Assembly (NCBI RefSeq): GCF_024662235.1
Contig: NZ_CP096276.1
Coordinates: 3,410,001-3,474,000 of the forward strand
From: Pimelobacter simplex
GTDB taxonomy: Bacteria; Actinomycetota; Actinomycetes; Propionibacteriales; Nocardioidaceae
Direction: 5' to 3'
Length of the DNA stretch: 64,000 nucleotides
Part shown: positions 8,498 to 22,219 of the stretch, one piece after another
Numbering within the stretch: the first letter of the stretch is position 1
Layout of the letters: the number at the start of each line of letters is the position of its first letter
Made by a program: the position numbers and the translations under genes
Notes under the pieces: model-generated
Told to the model about the DNA's origin: nothing
The model's input: the letters and a program-made list of their open reading frames with translations, nothing else
Database searches by the model: none

Positions 8498-8514
8498 ACC
8501 AGGACAAGCCTGGT
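8498..8514 (+). terminator. Small hairpin between convergent genes
   Basis: ACCAGG (8498-8503) and CCTGGT (8509-8514) with loop ACAAG lie just after the TIGR03089 stop and before the amidase stop. The 6-bp stem makes it a weak candidate. Confidence 0.35.
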
Positions 8515-8537
8515 GTGCGGGACTGCCAGGTCTCCCC

Positions 8538-10673
8538 TCAGCCCGCCAGGTCGAAGTTCGGCCGGGTGGTGACCAGCAACGGGGTGCCGAGCTTCCCTCC
8601 GGACTGGGCGACCAGGTAGATGCCCTTGGTGGTCTTGTTGCGCACGGCCACCAGCTTGGTCGTGGTCCCCGGCATGGTGCCCAGGCCGACCACCCAGTCC
8701 CAACTGGCCGCCGCGGTGCTGATGGTCGACGCGGAGACCCAGCCACCGGGGCCGTTGCCGCGGTAGAGCACCAGCGAGCTGCCGTTGCGGACCAGGCTGT
8801 CGGGGGCGCCGTCGGCGTCCCACAGGCCCACGCCGATCAGCTGGCTGCCCGGCACCGCGCTGTACGCCGGGTAGCCGGGCGAGACCCCGGTCATCCCGCG
8901 GCCGGGGTAGATCCGCATCCGGTCGCCCTTGGGCTGTGCCATGAGATCGGGATAGCCGTCACCGGTCACGTCGCCGACCGACGCGAGCATCGCCAGATTG
9001 CGGAACCGCAGGGGCAGGTCGACGCCCGGGTAGAAGGTCGCGCCGCTCTTGCCGCGGAACAGCACCGCGACCCCGTCGGACTTGCGAATGGCCATCACGT
9101 CGTTGCGGCCGTCGCGGTCCCAGTCGCCGACCCGCATGACCTGCAGGGCCCAGGGCGCGAAGATGTTGGTCTTGACCCGCCCGGCCGTCCGCCACTCCGT
9201 GCCCCGGCGCACGACGTCGAGCAGCATGAGCCGGCCGTTGCTGGCCTTGCGGACGAGCAGGTCGGGATTGGCCGAGCCGACGTAGTTGCCGATCATGTCG
9301 CGCCCGGACCAGCCCTTCTGGGCCTTGGCCGCGAGGGTGCGGATGGTGCCGAGCTGGGCGTAGAGGTAGCGGCCCGGGCAGGCGGTCGAGCCCGCGTCGC
9401 GGTGGCCGTTGATCGCCTTGAACTTCTTGGTGCCCAGCACCTGGCTGGTCGCCGAGGCGCTCACCCCGTGCAGCGAGAGCTTCCAGGCGAACAGGGCGCC
9501 GTAGGCGTTGATCATCGCCGAGCTCGGCTGGGTGATGTCGTAGTTGCCGATCGCCGACATCGCGAACGAGTAGTTGTTGTAGCCGGCCGTGTGCGCGCCG
9601 ACGACGGGACGGTCGACGCCGCCCGCGCGGCCCTCCCAGATCCGGCCGAAGCGGTCGACGAGGAAGTTGTAGCCGATGTCGGCCCAGCCCCGCGAGCGCA
9701 CGTGGTAGCTGTAGATGCCGCGGATGATCCCCGGGACCTGGCTCTTGGTGTAGTTGTTCGCGTTGACCGTGTGGTGCACGAAGCCGGCCCGCACCTCGTA
9801 GTACTGCGGCGGGCTGCTGTCGCGCAGCCGCTCGTCGGCACCCCACTGGGCGCGCGAGAAGATCTGCGGCTTCGGCGTGTACGTCGCGGCCTGGAGCTCG
9901 ATCGCGCCGTCACCGTCGCCACCGGTGCCCGGGGTCTCGGGCGTGCCGGGGGTGTCGCCGGCGAGGCGCGCGGTGTCGATCGCGGGCTTCTCCTGGGCGG
10001 TCGCGGTCGGCGTACCGGGGTCGATGACGGCGAGCTTCATGTCCGCCGGGGCGGCCTTGGCGGTGGTCACCTTGACCTGGACCTGGTCGACGTCGCCGAC
10101 CAGGACGGCGTCGGTGCCCGGCCGGGTGCCCCGGCCCTCGGCGCTGCGCGGGTCGGGACCGTGCTCGTCGTGGTACTCCGCCGCCGTCCAGCCGCTCCAC
10201 GCGCCGCTGCCGTTGCGGGTGCGGACCTTGACCTTGATCGCGTCGTCGGCGACCGCGACGCCGTGCGCCCAGGTCACGCCGACGGTGCCGTAGCCCGAGA
10301 CCGGCAGGGCGCCACTGGTCACCGTGGACCCGCCACCGGTGCGCGCCGCCGTGGTCGCCCGCAGCGCCACCCGGCCGCGGACCGCCGACGCCGCGGGCGG
10401 CGTCAGGGCGTACTCCTCGACGTCCGGGTCCACCTCGCCGGTCGGCACGTTCGCCGACTGCAGGGCGACCTCCGCCTCGGCGGTCCGCGCCCCGGCCGTG
10501 GCGCCGGTGCCGGTGCCGCCGGCGGGCTGTGCCGGGCGGACGTCCATGGTCACGGTGCGCGCCGCCGGCGTCAGCACGGCCACGACGACCGCGAGCGCGA
10601 ACAGCTGCTGGCAGAGCGTCACGAACCGCCCTCGGCGGGTGCGCTCAGGGATCTCCGTGGGGTACGGCGACAT
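8538..10673 (-). CDS. Secreted N-acetylmuramoyl-L-alanine amidase (PGRP domain) with FG-GAP repeats
   Basis: The predicted product cleaves the MurNAc-L-Ala bond of peptidoglycan outside the membrane. The 711-residue protein has an N-terminal hydrophobic signal segment (about 20-40), a ~200-residue linker region, a PGRP/amidase_2 domain (about 268-440) with the Zn-ligand regions FVHHTVNANNY and NGHRDAGSTACPG plus DIGYNFLVDRFGRIWEGRAG, then FG-GAP/VCBS-like repeats (about 450-711: GDWDRDGRNDVM, GDVTGDGYPDLM, GLWDADGAPDSLV) that may bind calcium or wall polymers. ATG 10673 is chosen because GGAG lies 7 nt upstream and a signal peptide follows. The frame upstream of it is not credible coding. Confidence 0.9.
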   Translation of the reverse strand: MSPYPTEIPERTRRGRFVTLCQQLFALAVVVAVLTPAARTVTMDVRPAQPAGGTGTGATAGARTAEAEVALQSANVPTGEVDPDVEEYALTPPAASAVRGRVALRATTAARTGGGSTVTSGALPVSGYGTVGVTWAHGVAVADDAIKVKVRTRNGSGAWSGWTAAEYHDEHGPDPRSAEGRGTRPGTDAVLVGDVDQVQVKVTTAKAAPADMKLAVIDPGTPTATAQEKPAIDTARLAGDTPGTPETPGTGGDGDGAIELQAATYTPKPQIFSRAQWGADERLRDSSPPQYYEVRAGFVHHTVNANNYTKSQVPGIIRGIYSYHVRSRGWADIGYNFLVDRFGRIWEGRAGGVDRPVVGAHTAGYNNYSFAMSAIGNYDITQPSSAMINAYGALFAWKLSLHGVSASATSQVLGTKKFKAINGHRDAGSTACPGRYLYAQLGTIRTLAAKAQKGWSGRDMIGNYVGSANPDLLVRKASNGRLMLLDVVRRGTEWRTAGRVKTNIFAPWALQVMRVGDWDRDGRNDVMAIRKSDGVAVLFRGKSGATFYPGVDLPLRFRNLAMLASVGDVTGDGYPDLMAQPKGDRMRIYPGRGMTGVSPGYPAYSAVPGSQLIGVGLWDADGAPDSLVRNGSSLVLYRGNGPGGWVSASTISTAAASWDWVVGLGTMPGTTTKLVAVRNKTTKGIYLVAQSGGKLGTPLLVTTRPNFDLAG

Positions 10674-10707
10674 GATCAAGCTCCAGACGTGTGTGGCGGG
10701 GAAGGAG

Positions 10708-10739
10708 TCACACGAGTAGCAACTTTCACATGCGTCACA
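10708..10739 (-). promoter_or_regulatory. Three TCACA repeats upstream of the amidase gene
   Basis: TCACA occurs at 10708-10712, 10726-10730 and 10735-10739, with start spacings of 18 and 9 bp. The 10674-10926 gap is A/T-richer than its surroundings and must hold the promoters of the amidase and the divergent secreted protein. Regularly spaced TCACA direct repeats recall response-regulator sites such as MtrA boxes, which control wall hydrolases in actinobacteria; that link is a guess. Confidence 0.3.
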
Positions 10740-10926
10740 GGAGTCTGGGAAGGTCTCGTGAGTAACTACAACGCTGTAATTTCCACTCGACACGCCGATC
10801 GTTGCCAGATTTCTCATCGGCCCTCCCCCGCCCGTGCTGAAGCACGGCGGCGACCCGTCCTGGGGAACGCCACGAGCGGCGTGCCATGATGCGGACGTCG
10901 TCGCCCCTCGACTCTCGGGAGTCCCC

Positions 10927-11526
10927 ATGTCACGCCCCCTGCGCACCGCCCTCGCCCTCGTCGTCGCGACGGTCGCCGTCGCCACCGCGGCAGGCACCGC
11001 CCCGGCGTACGCCGGCAGCCAGAGCGCCCGGGACCAGGCCCGCGACGTCCGCAAGGTCGCCGACGAGGGCGACCGCGGTACGCCGGCCCGCGGTGACGCC
11101 GCCCGCGACCTGCTCTCCGCGGACGCCCGCTTCGCCAAGAAGCGGCTCGTCATCTCGGTCCGCTTCCGCGACCTGCGGCCCACCGGCTACGCGCTGCTCA
11201 CCGACGTGCGCACCCCCACGGGCCGCTACCGCGTCACGTACGACGCCCAGGGCTCACGCCCGTTCGTCGCCGTCACCACCGTCGGCGGCGCCACCACCTC
11301 GTGCCGCACCACGACCGTGCGCGCCAAGCTGCGCACCGACCGGGTGCGCGTGGTCCTCCCCCGCGTCTGCATCGGCGGCGGCAAGGCGACCTGGGTCAAG
11401 TACGGCGCCCTGGCGCTCCAGGAGCGCGCCGACGGCCGCTTCAACGTCGACGACCTGCGCCGCGCCGGCAAGGTCGACGTGTCGCGGACCGGCATCAAGC
11501 TCGGCCCCCGCCTCCGCTACAACTGA
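10927..11526 (+). CDS. Secreted protein of unknown function
   Basis: The 199-residue protein has a clear signal peptide (RTALALVVATVAVATAAGT, cleavage after AYA near residue 31) and a basic mature domain of about 165 residues. The mature part starts SQSARDQARDVRKV and holds two cysteines (TTSCRTTT and RVCIGGG) that could pair. I recognise no family. It is divergent from the amidase gene across a 253-bp spacer, so the two may share regulation. ATG 10927 is used because it begins the signal peptide; the frame upstream is open but lacks secretion features. Confidence 0.75.
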   Translation: MSRPLRTALALVVATVAVATAAGTAPAYAGSQSARDQARDVRKVADEGDRGTPARGDAARDLLSADARFAKKRLVISVRFRDLRPTGYALLTDVRTPTGRYRVTYDAQGSRPFVAVTTVGGATTSCRTTTVRAKLRTDRVRVVLPRVCIGGGKATWVKYGALALQERADGRFNVDDLRRAGKVDVSRTGIKLGPRLRYN

Positions 11527-11585
11527 GCCGGGCCCGGCCGCCTGCCGCACCCGCAGCCTGCGCCCACGGTCTGGCCGCCGAGCAA

Positions 11586-11600
11586 CCCCGCACCGCGGGG
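11586..11600. terminator. GC-rich hairpin between convergent genes
   Basis: CCCCGC (11586-11591) and GCGGGG (11595-11600) with a 3-nt loop lie between the secreted protein gene and wzt. The 11527-11693 gap contains no other gene that I can support. Confidence 0.4.
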
Positions 11601-11693
11601 AGGTCGACTGCGCGCGCGGCAGCGCGCCGAGAGCCGCCACCGGGCAGCTTGCTGCCTCACCGAGCAGGCGAGGACGCGCTCGCGCCGGACAGC

Positions 11694-12467
11694 TCAGATG
11701 TCGTTGCCGAGCTCCTCGTCAGCCAGCTCGTCCTGGTCATCCGGCTCGTCGTAGTGCAGGTACTTGATGCCGCCCTCGGGGTCACCGTCGTAGGCGAGCC
11801 GACCCTGCTCCAGGACGATGACCCGGTCGCACATCTTCTGCACCGAGGCGGCCGCGTGACTGACGTAGAAGAGGGTGCGCCCGCTGTCGCGAACCTCCTT
11901 CATCTTGCGCATGCACTTGGTGCGGAACGGCTTGTCACCGACGGCGAGCACCTCGTCGGCCAGGAAGATGTCGGAGTCGACGTGGATGGCGATCGCGAAA
12001 CCCAGGCGCGCCTTCTGCCCCGACGAGTAGTGCCCGACGGGTCCGTCGAGGGTCGGGCCGAGCTCGGCGAAGTCGACGATGGAGTCGAACTTGCGGCGGA
12101 CCTCGGCCTCGCTCATGCCCAGGATCGCCGCGTTCAGGTAGAGGTTCTCGCGGCCGGAGAGCTGGTTGTGGAAGCCGGCCCCGGTGGCGATCAGGCCGGC
12201 GATCCGGCCCCGGGTGAGGATCTGGCCCTCGTCGGGGCGCATGACGCCGTTGATCATCTTGAGCAGGGTGCTCTTGCCGGAGCCGTTGAGGCCCATGATG
12301 CCGATGGACTCGCCCTGCTCGACGGTGAAGGAGACGTCGTCGACGGCCTTGAAGGTCTGTCCGGTCGCGCGACCCTTGACCTTGGCGACCGTGACCTCCT
12401 TGAAGGTCCGGTGGTAGCGGAGGGTGAAGAACTTGGTGGCGTTCTCCACCACGATCGAGGTCGCCAT
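11694..12467 (-). CDS. wzt: ABC transporter ATPase for polysaccharide export (Wzt type)
   Basis: The 257-residue protein energises export of an undecaprenyl- or decaprenyl-linked glycan. Walker A is GLNGSGKST (about 59-67), the signature is HYSSGQKARLGF, Walker B is IFLADEVLAVGD, and the switch His is in FYVSHAAAS. The N-terminal TFKEVTVAKVKG insert and the short acidic C-terminus lack the carbohydrate-binding domain of some Wzt proteins. It matches the mycobacterial galactan exporter ATPase (Rv3781) by type. ATG 12467 starts one base after the permease stop (TGACATG), indicating one operon with wzm, glfT2 and glf. Confidence 0.92.
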   Translation of the reverse strand: MATSIVVENATKFFTLRYHRTFKEVTVAKVKGRATGQTFKAVDDVSFTVEQGESIGIMGLNGSGKSTLLKMINGVMRPDEGQILTRGRIAGLIATGAGFHNQLSGRENLYLNAAILGMSEAEVRRKFDSIVDFAELGPTLDGPVGHYSSGQKARLGFAIAIHVDSDIFLADEVLAVGDKPFRTKCMRKMKEVRDSGRTLFYVSHAAASVQKMCDRVIVLEQGRLAYDGDPEGGIKYLHYDEPDDQDELADEELGNDI

Positions 12468-12468
12468 G

Positions 12469-13360
12469 TCAGAGTCGCTCCGGGATCTTGTTCTCGAGCC
12501 GGCTGAAGACAAGCTGCGAGATCACGAGCAGCACCATGCTGGCGAGCAACGCGAGCACGCCGACCAGCATCAGGTTGTCCGGCATGATTCCGGTCGCCGA
12601 GCGCTCCTTCGGCGTGAGCGTGCCGGTCCAGAAGGCCCGCTGGAAGAGAAGGACCGCATCGGCGATCGGGTTGAGCAGGAAGTACTGCGCCGCCGAACCG
12701 AACTTCTCGTGGACCATCGAGTACGGGTACATCATCGTCACGCCGAAGCGGACGAAGTTGTTGAAGATGCTCACCGCGTTGCCGAAGTCGCTGAAGAAGA
12801 CGTTCGCCGCACTGAACATCAGCGCCCCAGCGGTGCCGAGCGTGCCGATGATCGCCAGGGCCAGCACGAGCGCTGCCAGACCCTCCGCGTCAGGCCGCCA
12901 GCCCAGCAGGGCAGCAGCGACGCCGAGGATCACGATCTGCGGAATGACGTGGTAGAGCGAGACGAGCATCGTCGCGACGGGGAACATCTCGCGTGGCATG
13001 GCCATCTTGACCACGAGGGCGCGGTTGCGCACGATCGAGCGGGTGCCCGCGCCGAAGGTCTCGTTGAAGAAGTGGACGATGATGAGCGCCGCGAACAGGT
13101 GGATCGGGAAGTTCGGGACTCCGCGGTGCTGGCCCAGGATCACGCCGATCACGAACCAGTAGATGAAGAACTGGCTCAGCGGGTTGATGTAGGACCAGAG
13201 CAGCCCCAGGAACGAGCCCTGGTACCGCGCGCTGATCTCGCGCTGCACGAGCAGCTTGAGCAGGTAGCGGCGGTGGAAGACCGCGAACAGTCCGTTGTCC
13301 GCGGACGGCGGCCGCAGCGGCGGCAGGTCCTCCTCGGCGGTGGGCACCTTCTCGGCGGCC

Positions 13361-13368
<8 letters not shown>
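12469..13368 (-). CDS. wzm: ABC-2 type polysaccharide exporter permease (Wzm type)
   Basis: The 299-residue membrane protein has the ABC-2 layout: a cytoplasmic N-terminus ending in an amphipathic helix (RYLLKLLVQREISARYQGS), about six TM helices, and a loop GTRSIVRNRALVVKMAMPRE typical of O-antigen/teichoic/galactan exporters. It pairs with the Wzt ATPase downstream. The ATG at 13368 is preferred over an in-frame GTG two codons upstream because GGAGG lies 5 nt before the ATG and would overlap the GTG. The start overlaps the glfT2 stop (ATGACTGA). The Mycobacterium counterpart is Rv3783. Confidence 0.92.
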
Positions 13369-17777
<4,409 letters not shown>

Positions 17778-18581
17778 GGACGACGACCGCCAGCGTGACC
17801 AGCCACGGCTTGAGGCGCACGAGCGCGTTCTCGCCGTACCGGAAGTGCACCGCGAACAGGTTGCGGTACATGTAGTAGCCCTTCCAGCCGGCCAGGTCGT
17901 GCTGCTGGTCGAAGTCCAGCTGGCGCACCAGGACGGCGTCGCGCACGGCGCGGATCGTGAAGCCGGCCCGCCGGGCGCGGATGGCGAAGTCCACGTCGTC
18001 GTAGAAGATGAAGTACGACGCGTCGGGCAGCCCGATCCGGTCGATCACCGCGCGCCGGACCAGGAAGCCCTCGAAGGCGACGTTCTCGACCTCGACCGTC
18101 GCGGGCATCTGCGCCCGCGTGGCGTACGTCGAGTCGATGCTGGCCGTCTTGGGCCGGATCGCCAGCGGGTTGCGCAGGTCGAAGCGGAGCGCGGCCTTCT
18201 CGACCAGCGCGCCGGAGCGGTCCTCGCGGACCGCGATCAGGCAGGAGCCGTCGACCTCGAGCAGCCGGGTCAGGCAGTCGGGCGCGGGGACGACGTCGTC
18301 GTCCATCAGCCACATGACGTCGTAGCCCCGCTCGTAGGCGGTCTGGAGCCCGAGCCGGAAGCCCCCGGCACCGCCGAGGTTGTCGGTGGTGTGGATCGCG
18401 ACGAGGCCCGGCAGCGTGCTGCGCTCCAGCACCTCGCGGGTGTGGTCGCTGCTCGCGTTGTCGACCACGACGACCGCGTCGGCGGGGCGGTCGAGCCCGG
18501 CCAGGCCCTCGAGCATGCGCTCGAGCAGGTCCGCCCGGTTGTAGGTGACGACGACGACGGCGACCTTCTCGCTGGCGGCGC

Positions 18582-19490
18582 TCACCGCAGGTACCTCCGG
18601 TGGCCGGTGAAGTCGCCGCGCAGCCCGGCGACGGCGGCCCGCGCGCTGAGCGGGATCCGGGCCGGCCGGGGCTTGGTGAACAGGTAGAACCACACCGTCT
18701 TGAGCCAGAACAGCAGCACGTGCACCCAGCCGCGGTAGGCACGCAGGTTGAGCGTGTTGTTGCGGGCCATGCAGTAGTGCTTGAGGTCGCTCGGCGTGTG
18801 GTTGTAGGTCGTGCGCCCGAACATCATCGGCGTCCCGAGGTCGTCGGTGGCCGGGTGCAGGAAGTGGGCCTCGACGACCGTGGCGATCCCGGCACCGGCG
18901 GCCTGGGCCCGCCAGAGGTACTCCACGTCGTCGCCCCAGATGAAGAACTCCTCGCGCGGCAGGCCGATCCGCTCGACCAGGTCGCGGGTCACGAGCACCC
19001 CGTTGAACGGGATGACGACGTCGTCGATCAGGCCGTCCTGGGCCGCCGCCTCGACGGCCGCCATCTCGTGCACCACGCGGGTGCCGCCGGGCAGCCGGAT
19101 CGGGAAGCACAGCCGGGACGGGTCCTGCTCGGCGAGGACGGCCGGGCCGCAGAAGTCGAGGCCGTCGCGCTGCTGCCGTTCGAGGAGCAGGTCGAGGCAG
19201 TCCGGGGCGGGCAGCCCGTCGTCGTCCATCAGCCAGACCAGGTCCGCGCCCTCGCGCACCGCCCAGCCCAGGCCGTGGTGGAAGCCGCCGGCACCGCCGG
19301 TGTTGGTGGCCAGCGTCTCGTGCACCACGAGCGGGTCGTCGAGGGTGGCCAGCCACTCCCCCGTGCCGTCGGTCGAGGCGTTGTCGACAACGAGGATCCG
19401 GTCGAGCCCCGGGGTCTCGCGCAGGCGCGGGACGAGTCGCTGCAGCATCGCCAACCGGTTGAAGGTCACCACGACGGCCTGCACACGCAC
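18582..19490 (-). CDS. Family 2 glycosyltransferase, GlfT1-like
   Basis: The 302-residue GT-A enzyme starts VRVQAVVVTFNRLAML and shows VVDNASTDGTGEW, NTGGAGGFHHGLG, the metal motif WLMDDDGLPAPDC, IPFNGVLVTRDL and the acidic IWGDDVEYLWRAQ. The DDDG and FNG spacing recalls mycobacterial GlfT1 (Rv3782), which adds the first Galf residues to the linker; the match is by motif only. GTG 19490 is chosen because a TAGGGT -10 box ends 7 nt upstream; further upstream the frame would cross the divergent promoter. It is followed by a coupled second glycosyltransferase. Confidence 0.87.
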   Translation of the reverse strand: MRVQAVVVTFNRLAMLQRLVPRLRETPGLDRILVVDNASTDGTGEWLATLDDPLVVHETLATNTGGAGGFHHGLGWAVREGADLVWLMDDDGLPAPDCLDLLLERQQRDGLDFCGPAVLAEQDPSRLCFPIRLPGGTRVVHEMAAVEAAAQDGLIDDVVIPFNGVLVTRDLVERIGLPREEFFIWGDDVEYLWRAQAAGAGIATVVEAHFLHPATDDLGTPMMFGRTTYNHTPSDLKHYCMARNNTLNLRAYRGWVHVLLFWLKTVWFYLFTKPRPARIPLSARAAVAGLRGDFTGHRRYLR

Positions 19491-19497
19491 GGAGCAG

Positions 19498-19507
19498 ACC
19501 CTATCCT
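19498..19507. promoter_or_regulatory. Back-to-back -10 boxes of the glycosyltransferase and AAA genes
   Basis: Minus strand TAGGGT (complement 19498-19503) ends 7 nt before GTG 19490. Plus strand TATCCT (19502-19507) ends 6 nt before ATG 19514. The hexamers share TA. The 15-base sequence is identical to that between manC and the TIGR03089 gene. Confidence 0.6.
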
Positions 19508-19513
19508 CGGGCC

Positions 19514-20983
19514 ATGCCGGACACCGACGACGCACCCCGGCTCTCGGACATCGGGGGCTACGGCCGCTTCCTCCTGCGCTCCATGTCCCAGCGGGCGCGG
19601 GCTGCGGACCAGCCGACCTTCCGCGCCGTGGTGGGCGACCACCTCGGCGTACCGACCGACGGGCTGGCGGTGGTCCGCGAGGAGTGGCCGTCGTACGAGC
19701 ACGTCAACGTGCAGGCCGCCCTCGACGCGGTGCTCGCCGAGGACCCGGGCGCCCCGGTGCTCGGGATGACCGGGCACCGGCACCACGGCCCCTTCGGGCT
19801 CGCCGAGCTGATCGGCGACGACCCGCACCAGGCGCAGTACGGGCCGCGCCCGGGCAACCTCACCCGGACCGCGCTGCCCAGCGGACCCGGCGGCGCCACC
19901 CGGGAGTGCCTCCAGGCGGCGGTCCTCCTGCTCGGCAGCGGTACGACGGCGTGCGCGCTCCTGGTGCTCGGGCCCGACGACGAGAGCGGCCGCCGTCAGC
20001 TCAGCGTCGAGCTCGTCGCCGCGGACCCGGCCCACGCCGAGGCCCTCGGCCGGCGGCTGCGCGAGGAGGCGCTGGCCCGCAACGTCTACCGCGGCCAGGT
20101 CGTCTCGTTCGGCGCCAGCATGTTCGGCGAGCGCGGCTCGCTGCTGCGCTTCCACGAGCGCCCCACGATGACGGCCGACGAGCTCGTGCTGCCCGCGGCG
20201 ACCTTCGCCGACCTGCGCCGCCAGGTGGTCGGCGTGGCCCGCAACAGCGCCCGGCTCCGGGCGGCGGGCCAGCACCTCAAGCGCGGGCTGCTGCTCTACG
20301 GACCGCCGGGCGTCGGCAAGACCCACTCGGTGCGCTACCTGATCAGCGAGCTGACCGACACCACCGTCGTCGAGCTGACCGGCGACACGCTGCCCGCGAT
20401 CCGCGAGGCCTGCTCGATCGCCCGGGCGCTCCAGCCCGCGATGATCGTGGTCGAGGACGTCGACCTCGTCGCCGAGGAGCGCAGCCACTACGGCGGTGAG
20501 ACCCCGCTGCTGTTCACCCTGCTCAACGAGATGGACGGTCTCGACGAGGACGCCGACGTCGTCTTCCTGCTCACCACCAACCGGGCCGACCTGCTCGAGC
20601 CCGCGCTCGCCTCACGGCCCGGCCGGGTCGACCAGGCCGTGCACATCGACCTGCCCGACCGGGAGTCGCGGCGCCGGCTGGTCGAGCTCTACCGCGGCGG
20701 TCTCGACCTCGACCTGAGCCGGCTCGACGACGTCCTCGACCGCACCGACCAGGTCACCGCGTCGTTCCTCAAGGAGCTGCTGCGCCGCGCGGCCGTGGTC
20801 GCCGCCGAGCGCACCCCGGCCGAGGACGGACCGCTGCGCGTGGCCGCCGACGACCTCGACAGCGCGCTGGCCGACCTGCTCGACACCCGCAACCAGATGA
20901 CCCGGGCGGTGCTGGGCTTCGGGGGCGGCGCGCCTCGCGACGGCTCCTCGCCCGAGGACGACTCCTCGCTCGACGACGACTAG
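19514..20983 (+). CDS. AAA-family ATPase of unknown target
   Basis: The 489-residue protein has a unique N-terminal half (about 1-240) and one AAA module: Walker A LYGPPGVGKTHS, Walker B region MIVVEDVDLVAEE, sensor LLTTNRADLLEPAL and arginine finger SRPGRVD, then the helical lid. A short acidic tail (PEDDSSLDDD) ends it. It looks like a classic ring-forming unfoldase or chaperone but has no protease or TM domain. The ATG follows a TATCCT -10 box by 6 nt. The stop lies inside a CTAG palindrome shared with the convergent gene's stop. Confidence 0.85.
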   Translation: MPDTDDAPRLSDIGGYGRFLLRSMSQRARAADQPTFRAVVGDHLGVPTDGLAVVREEWPSYEHVNVQAALDAVLAEDPGAPVLGMTGHRHHGPFGLAELIGDDPHQAQYGPRPGNLTRTALPSGPGGATRECLQAAVLLLGSGTTACALLVLGPDDESGRRQLSVELVAADPAHAEALGRRLREEALARNVYRGQVVSFGASMFGERGSLLRFHERPTMTADELVLPAATFADLRRQVVGVARNSARLRAAGQHLKRGLLLYGPPGVGKTHSVRYLISELTDTTVVELTGDTLPAIREACSIARALQPAMIVVEDVDLVAEERSHYGGETPLLFTLLNEMDGLDEDADVVFLLTTNRADLLEPALASRPGRVDQAVHIDLPDRESRRRLVELYRGGLDLDLSRLDDVLDRTDQVTASFLKELLRRAAVVAAERTPAEDGPLRVAADDLDSALADLLDTRNQMTRAVLGFGGGAPRDGSSPEDDSSLDDD

Positions 20984-21384
20984 AGGTCGGCGAGGTCGTC
21001 GGGCACCAGGAGCCCGTCGGGGTCCAGGCGCGGCGGCACGTTGGCGAGCGCCACCTGGACCAGCGCGGTGCGGGCCTTGACCACCACCGCGCGCTTGAGC
21101 CGGCCGAGCTCGTCGCCGACCAGGGAGACCACGACCTCCTCGACCTGGGCGTCGGTGTAGGTCGGCCGGGTGCCGGGCGCGACGTCGACGTCGGGCAGCG
21201 CGATGAGGACCGGCAGGATCTGGTTGCCGAGCGCGTCGAGCACCTGGAAGCGCTGGTAGCGGTCCATCTCGTCCCACACGGTGTCGATGTCGACCCCGCG
21301 CTTGCGGACCTTGCGGTCGGCGGCCACGACCTGCTTGGCCGCGCCGGTCAGGGCCGCGGTGAGCTCGTGCTCGGTGAATCGCAT
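20980..21384 (-). CDS. Conserved hypothetical protein, 134 residues
   Basis: A soluble protein with an Arg/Lys-rich N-terminal helix region (AAKQVVAADRKVRKRG), WDEMDRYQRFQVLDALGNQ and a mixed C-terminal half. I recognise no family. The ATG at 21384 lies 6 nt after TACCCT (complement 21391-21396), so the mRNA is probably leaderless. It is divergent from the phosphatase gene and convergent with the AAA ATPase gene; the two stop codons overlap in CTAG (20980-20983). Confidence 0.72.
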   Translation of the reverse strand: MRFTEHELTAALTGAAKQVVAADRKVRKRGVDIDTVWDEMDRYQRFQVLDALGNQILPVLIALPDVDVAPGTRPTYTDAQVEEVVVSLVGDELGRLKRAVVVKARTALVQVALANVPPRLDPDGLLVPDDLADL

Positions 21385-21390
21385 GGCCCC

Positions 21391-21422
21391 AGGGTAGGTG
21401 GCGTGCGTCGCACCACTACCGT
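21391..21422. promoter_or_regulatory. Divergent leaderless promoters
   Basis: Minus strand TACCCT (complement 21391-21396) ends 6 nt before ATG 21384. Plus strand TACCGT (21417-21422) ends 7 nt before GTG 21430. The two -10 boxes are 20 bp apart. Confidence 0.5.
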
Positions 21423-21429
21423 GGCACCC

Positions 21430-22209
21430 GTGGACACCGCTGCTGTGCTGAGGCTCCTCCAGGACGTCGCCGCGGAGGTGATCACCCCCCGGTTCCGCCA
21501 GCTCCGCGACGACCAGGTCAGCGAGAAGAACCCCGGCGACCTCGTCACCGTGGCCGACCACGAGTCCGAGGTGCTCATCACCGCGGCCCTCCAGGCGGCG
21601 TACCCCGAGGCGCTGGTGCTCGGCGAGGAGGCGATGGCCGCCGACCAGACGCTGCTCGACCGGTTCGCCGACGCCGAGCACGCCTTCACCGTCGACCCGG
21701 TCGACGGCACCAAGAACTTCGTCAACGGCTCCCCCGACCACGCCGTGATGGTCGCCGAGGTCCGCGGCGGCGAGGTCACCCGGGGCTGGATCTGGCAGCC
21801 GCAGCACGAGACGTCGTACGTCGCGGAGCGGGGCGCGGGCGCCTGGCGCAACGGCGAGCGGCTCACCGTCGCCACCGGCGCTACGGCGCCCTACCGCACC
21901 GCCCGGCGGACCTGGGTCGGCCGCGACCTGGCCGGGCTCGGCACCCTGCAGCTGACCTGGGCCTGCTGCGGCGTGGACTACCCGCACCTGATCGACGGCG
22001 ACGCCGCGGCGCTGCTCTACAACCGCAGCATGCCGTGGGACCACCTGCCCGGCTCGCTCATCCTCACCGAGGCCGGCGGCGCCGTCGGCCGCCACGACGG
22101 GACGCCGCTGACCCCGCGCCGGCTCGACGGCGGGATCGTCGCGGCGCCCGACCGGGCGACGTACGACGCGGTGGTGGCCTCGCTGGCCGACCCGCACTCG
22201 CTGCAGTAG
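21430..22209 (+). CDS. Inositol-monophosphatase-family phosphatase
   Basis: The 259-residue enzyme has the Mg2+-dependent phosphatase motifs in order: VSEKNPGDLVTVADHESE, LGEEAM, the catalytic DPVDGTKNFVNGSPD, and the C-terminal WDHLPGSLILTEAGG. It may hydrolyse inositol phosphate, histidinol phosphate or a related sugar phosphate; the sequence does not decide. GTG 21430 follows TACCGT by 7 nt and gives the usual family N-terminus. Confidence 0.88.
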   Translation: MDTAAVLRLLQDVAAEVITPRFRQLRDDQVSEKNPGDLVTVADHESEVLITAALQAAYPEALVLGEEAMAADQTLLDRFADAEHAFTVDPVDGTKNFVNGSPDHAVMVAEVRGGEVTRGWIWQPQHETSYVAERGAGAWRNGERLTVATGATAPYRTARRTWVGRDLAGLGTLQLTWACCGVDYPHLIDGDAAALLYNRSMPWDHLPGSLILTEAGGAVGRHDGTPLTPRRLDGGIVAAPDRATYDAVVASLADPHSLQ

Positions 22210-22219
22210 GCCGGGCCGC

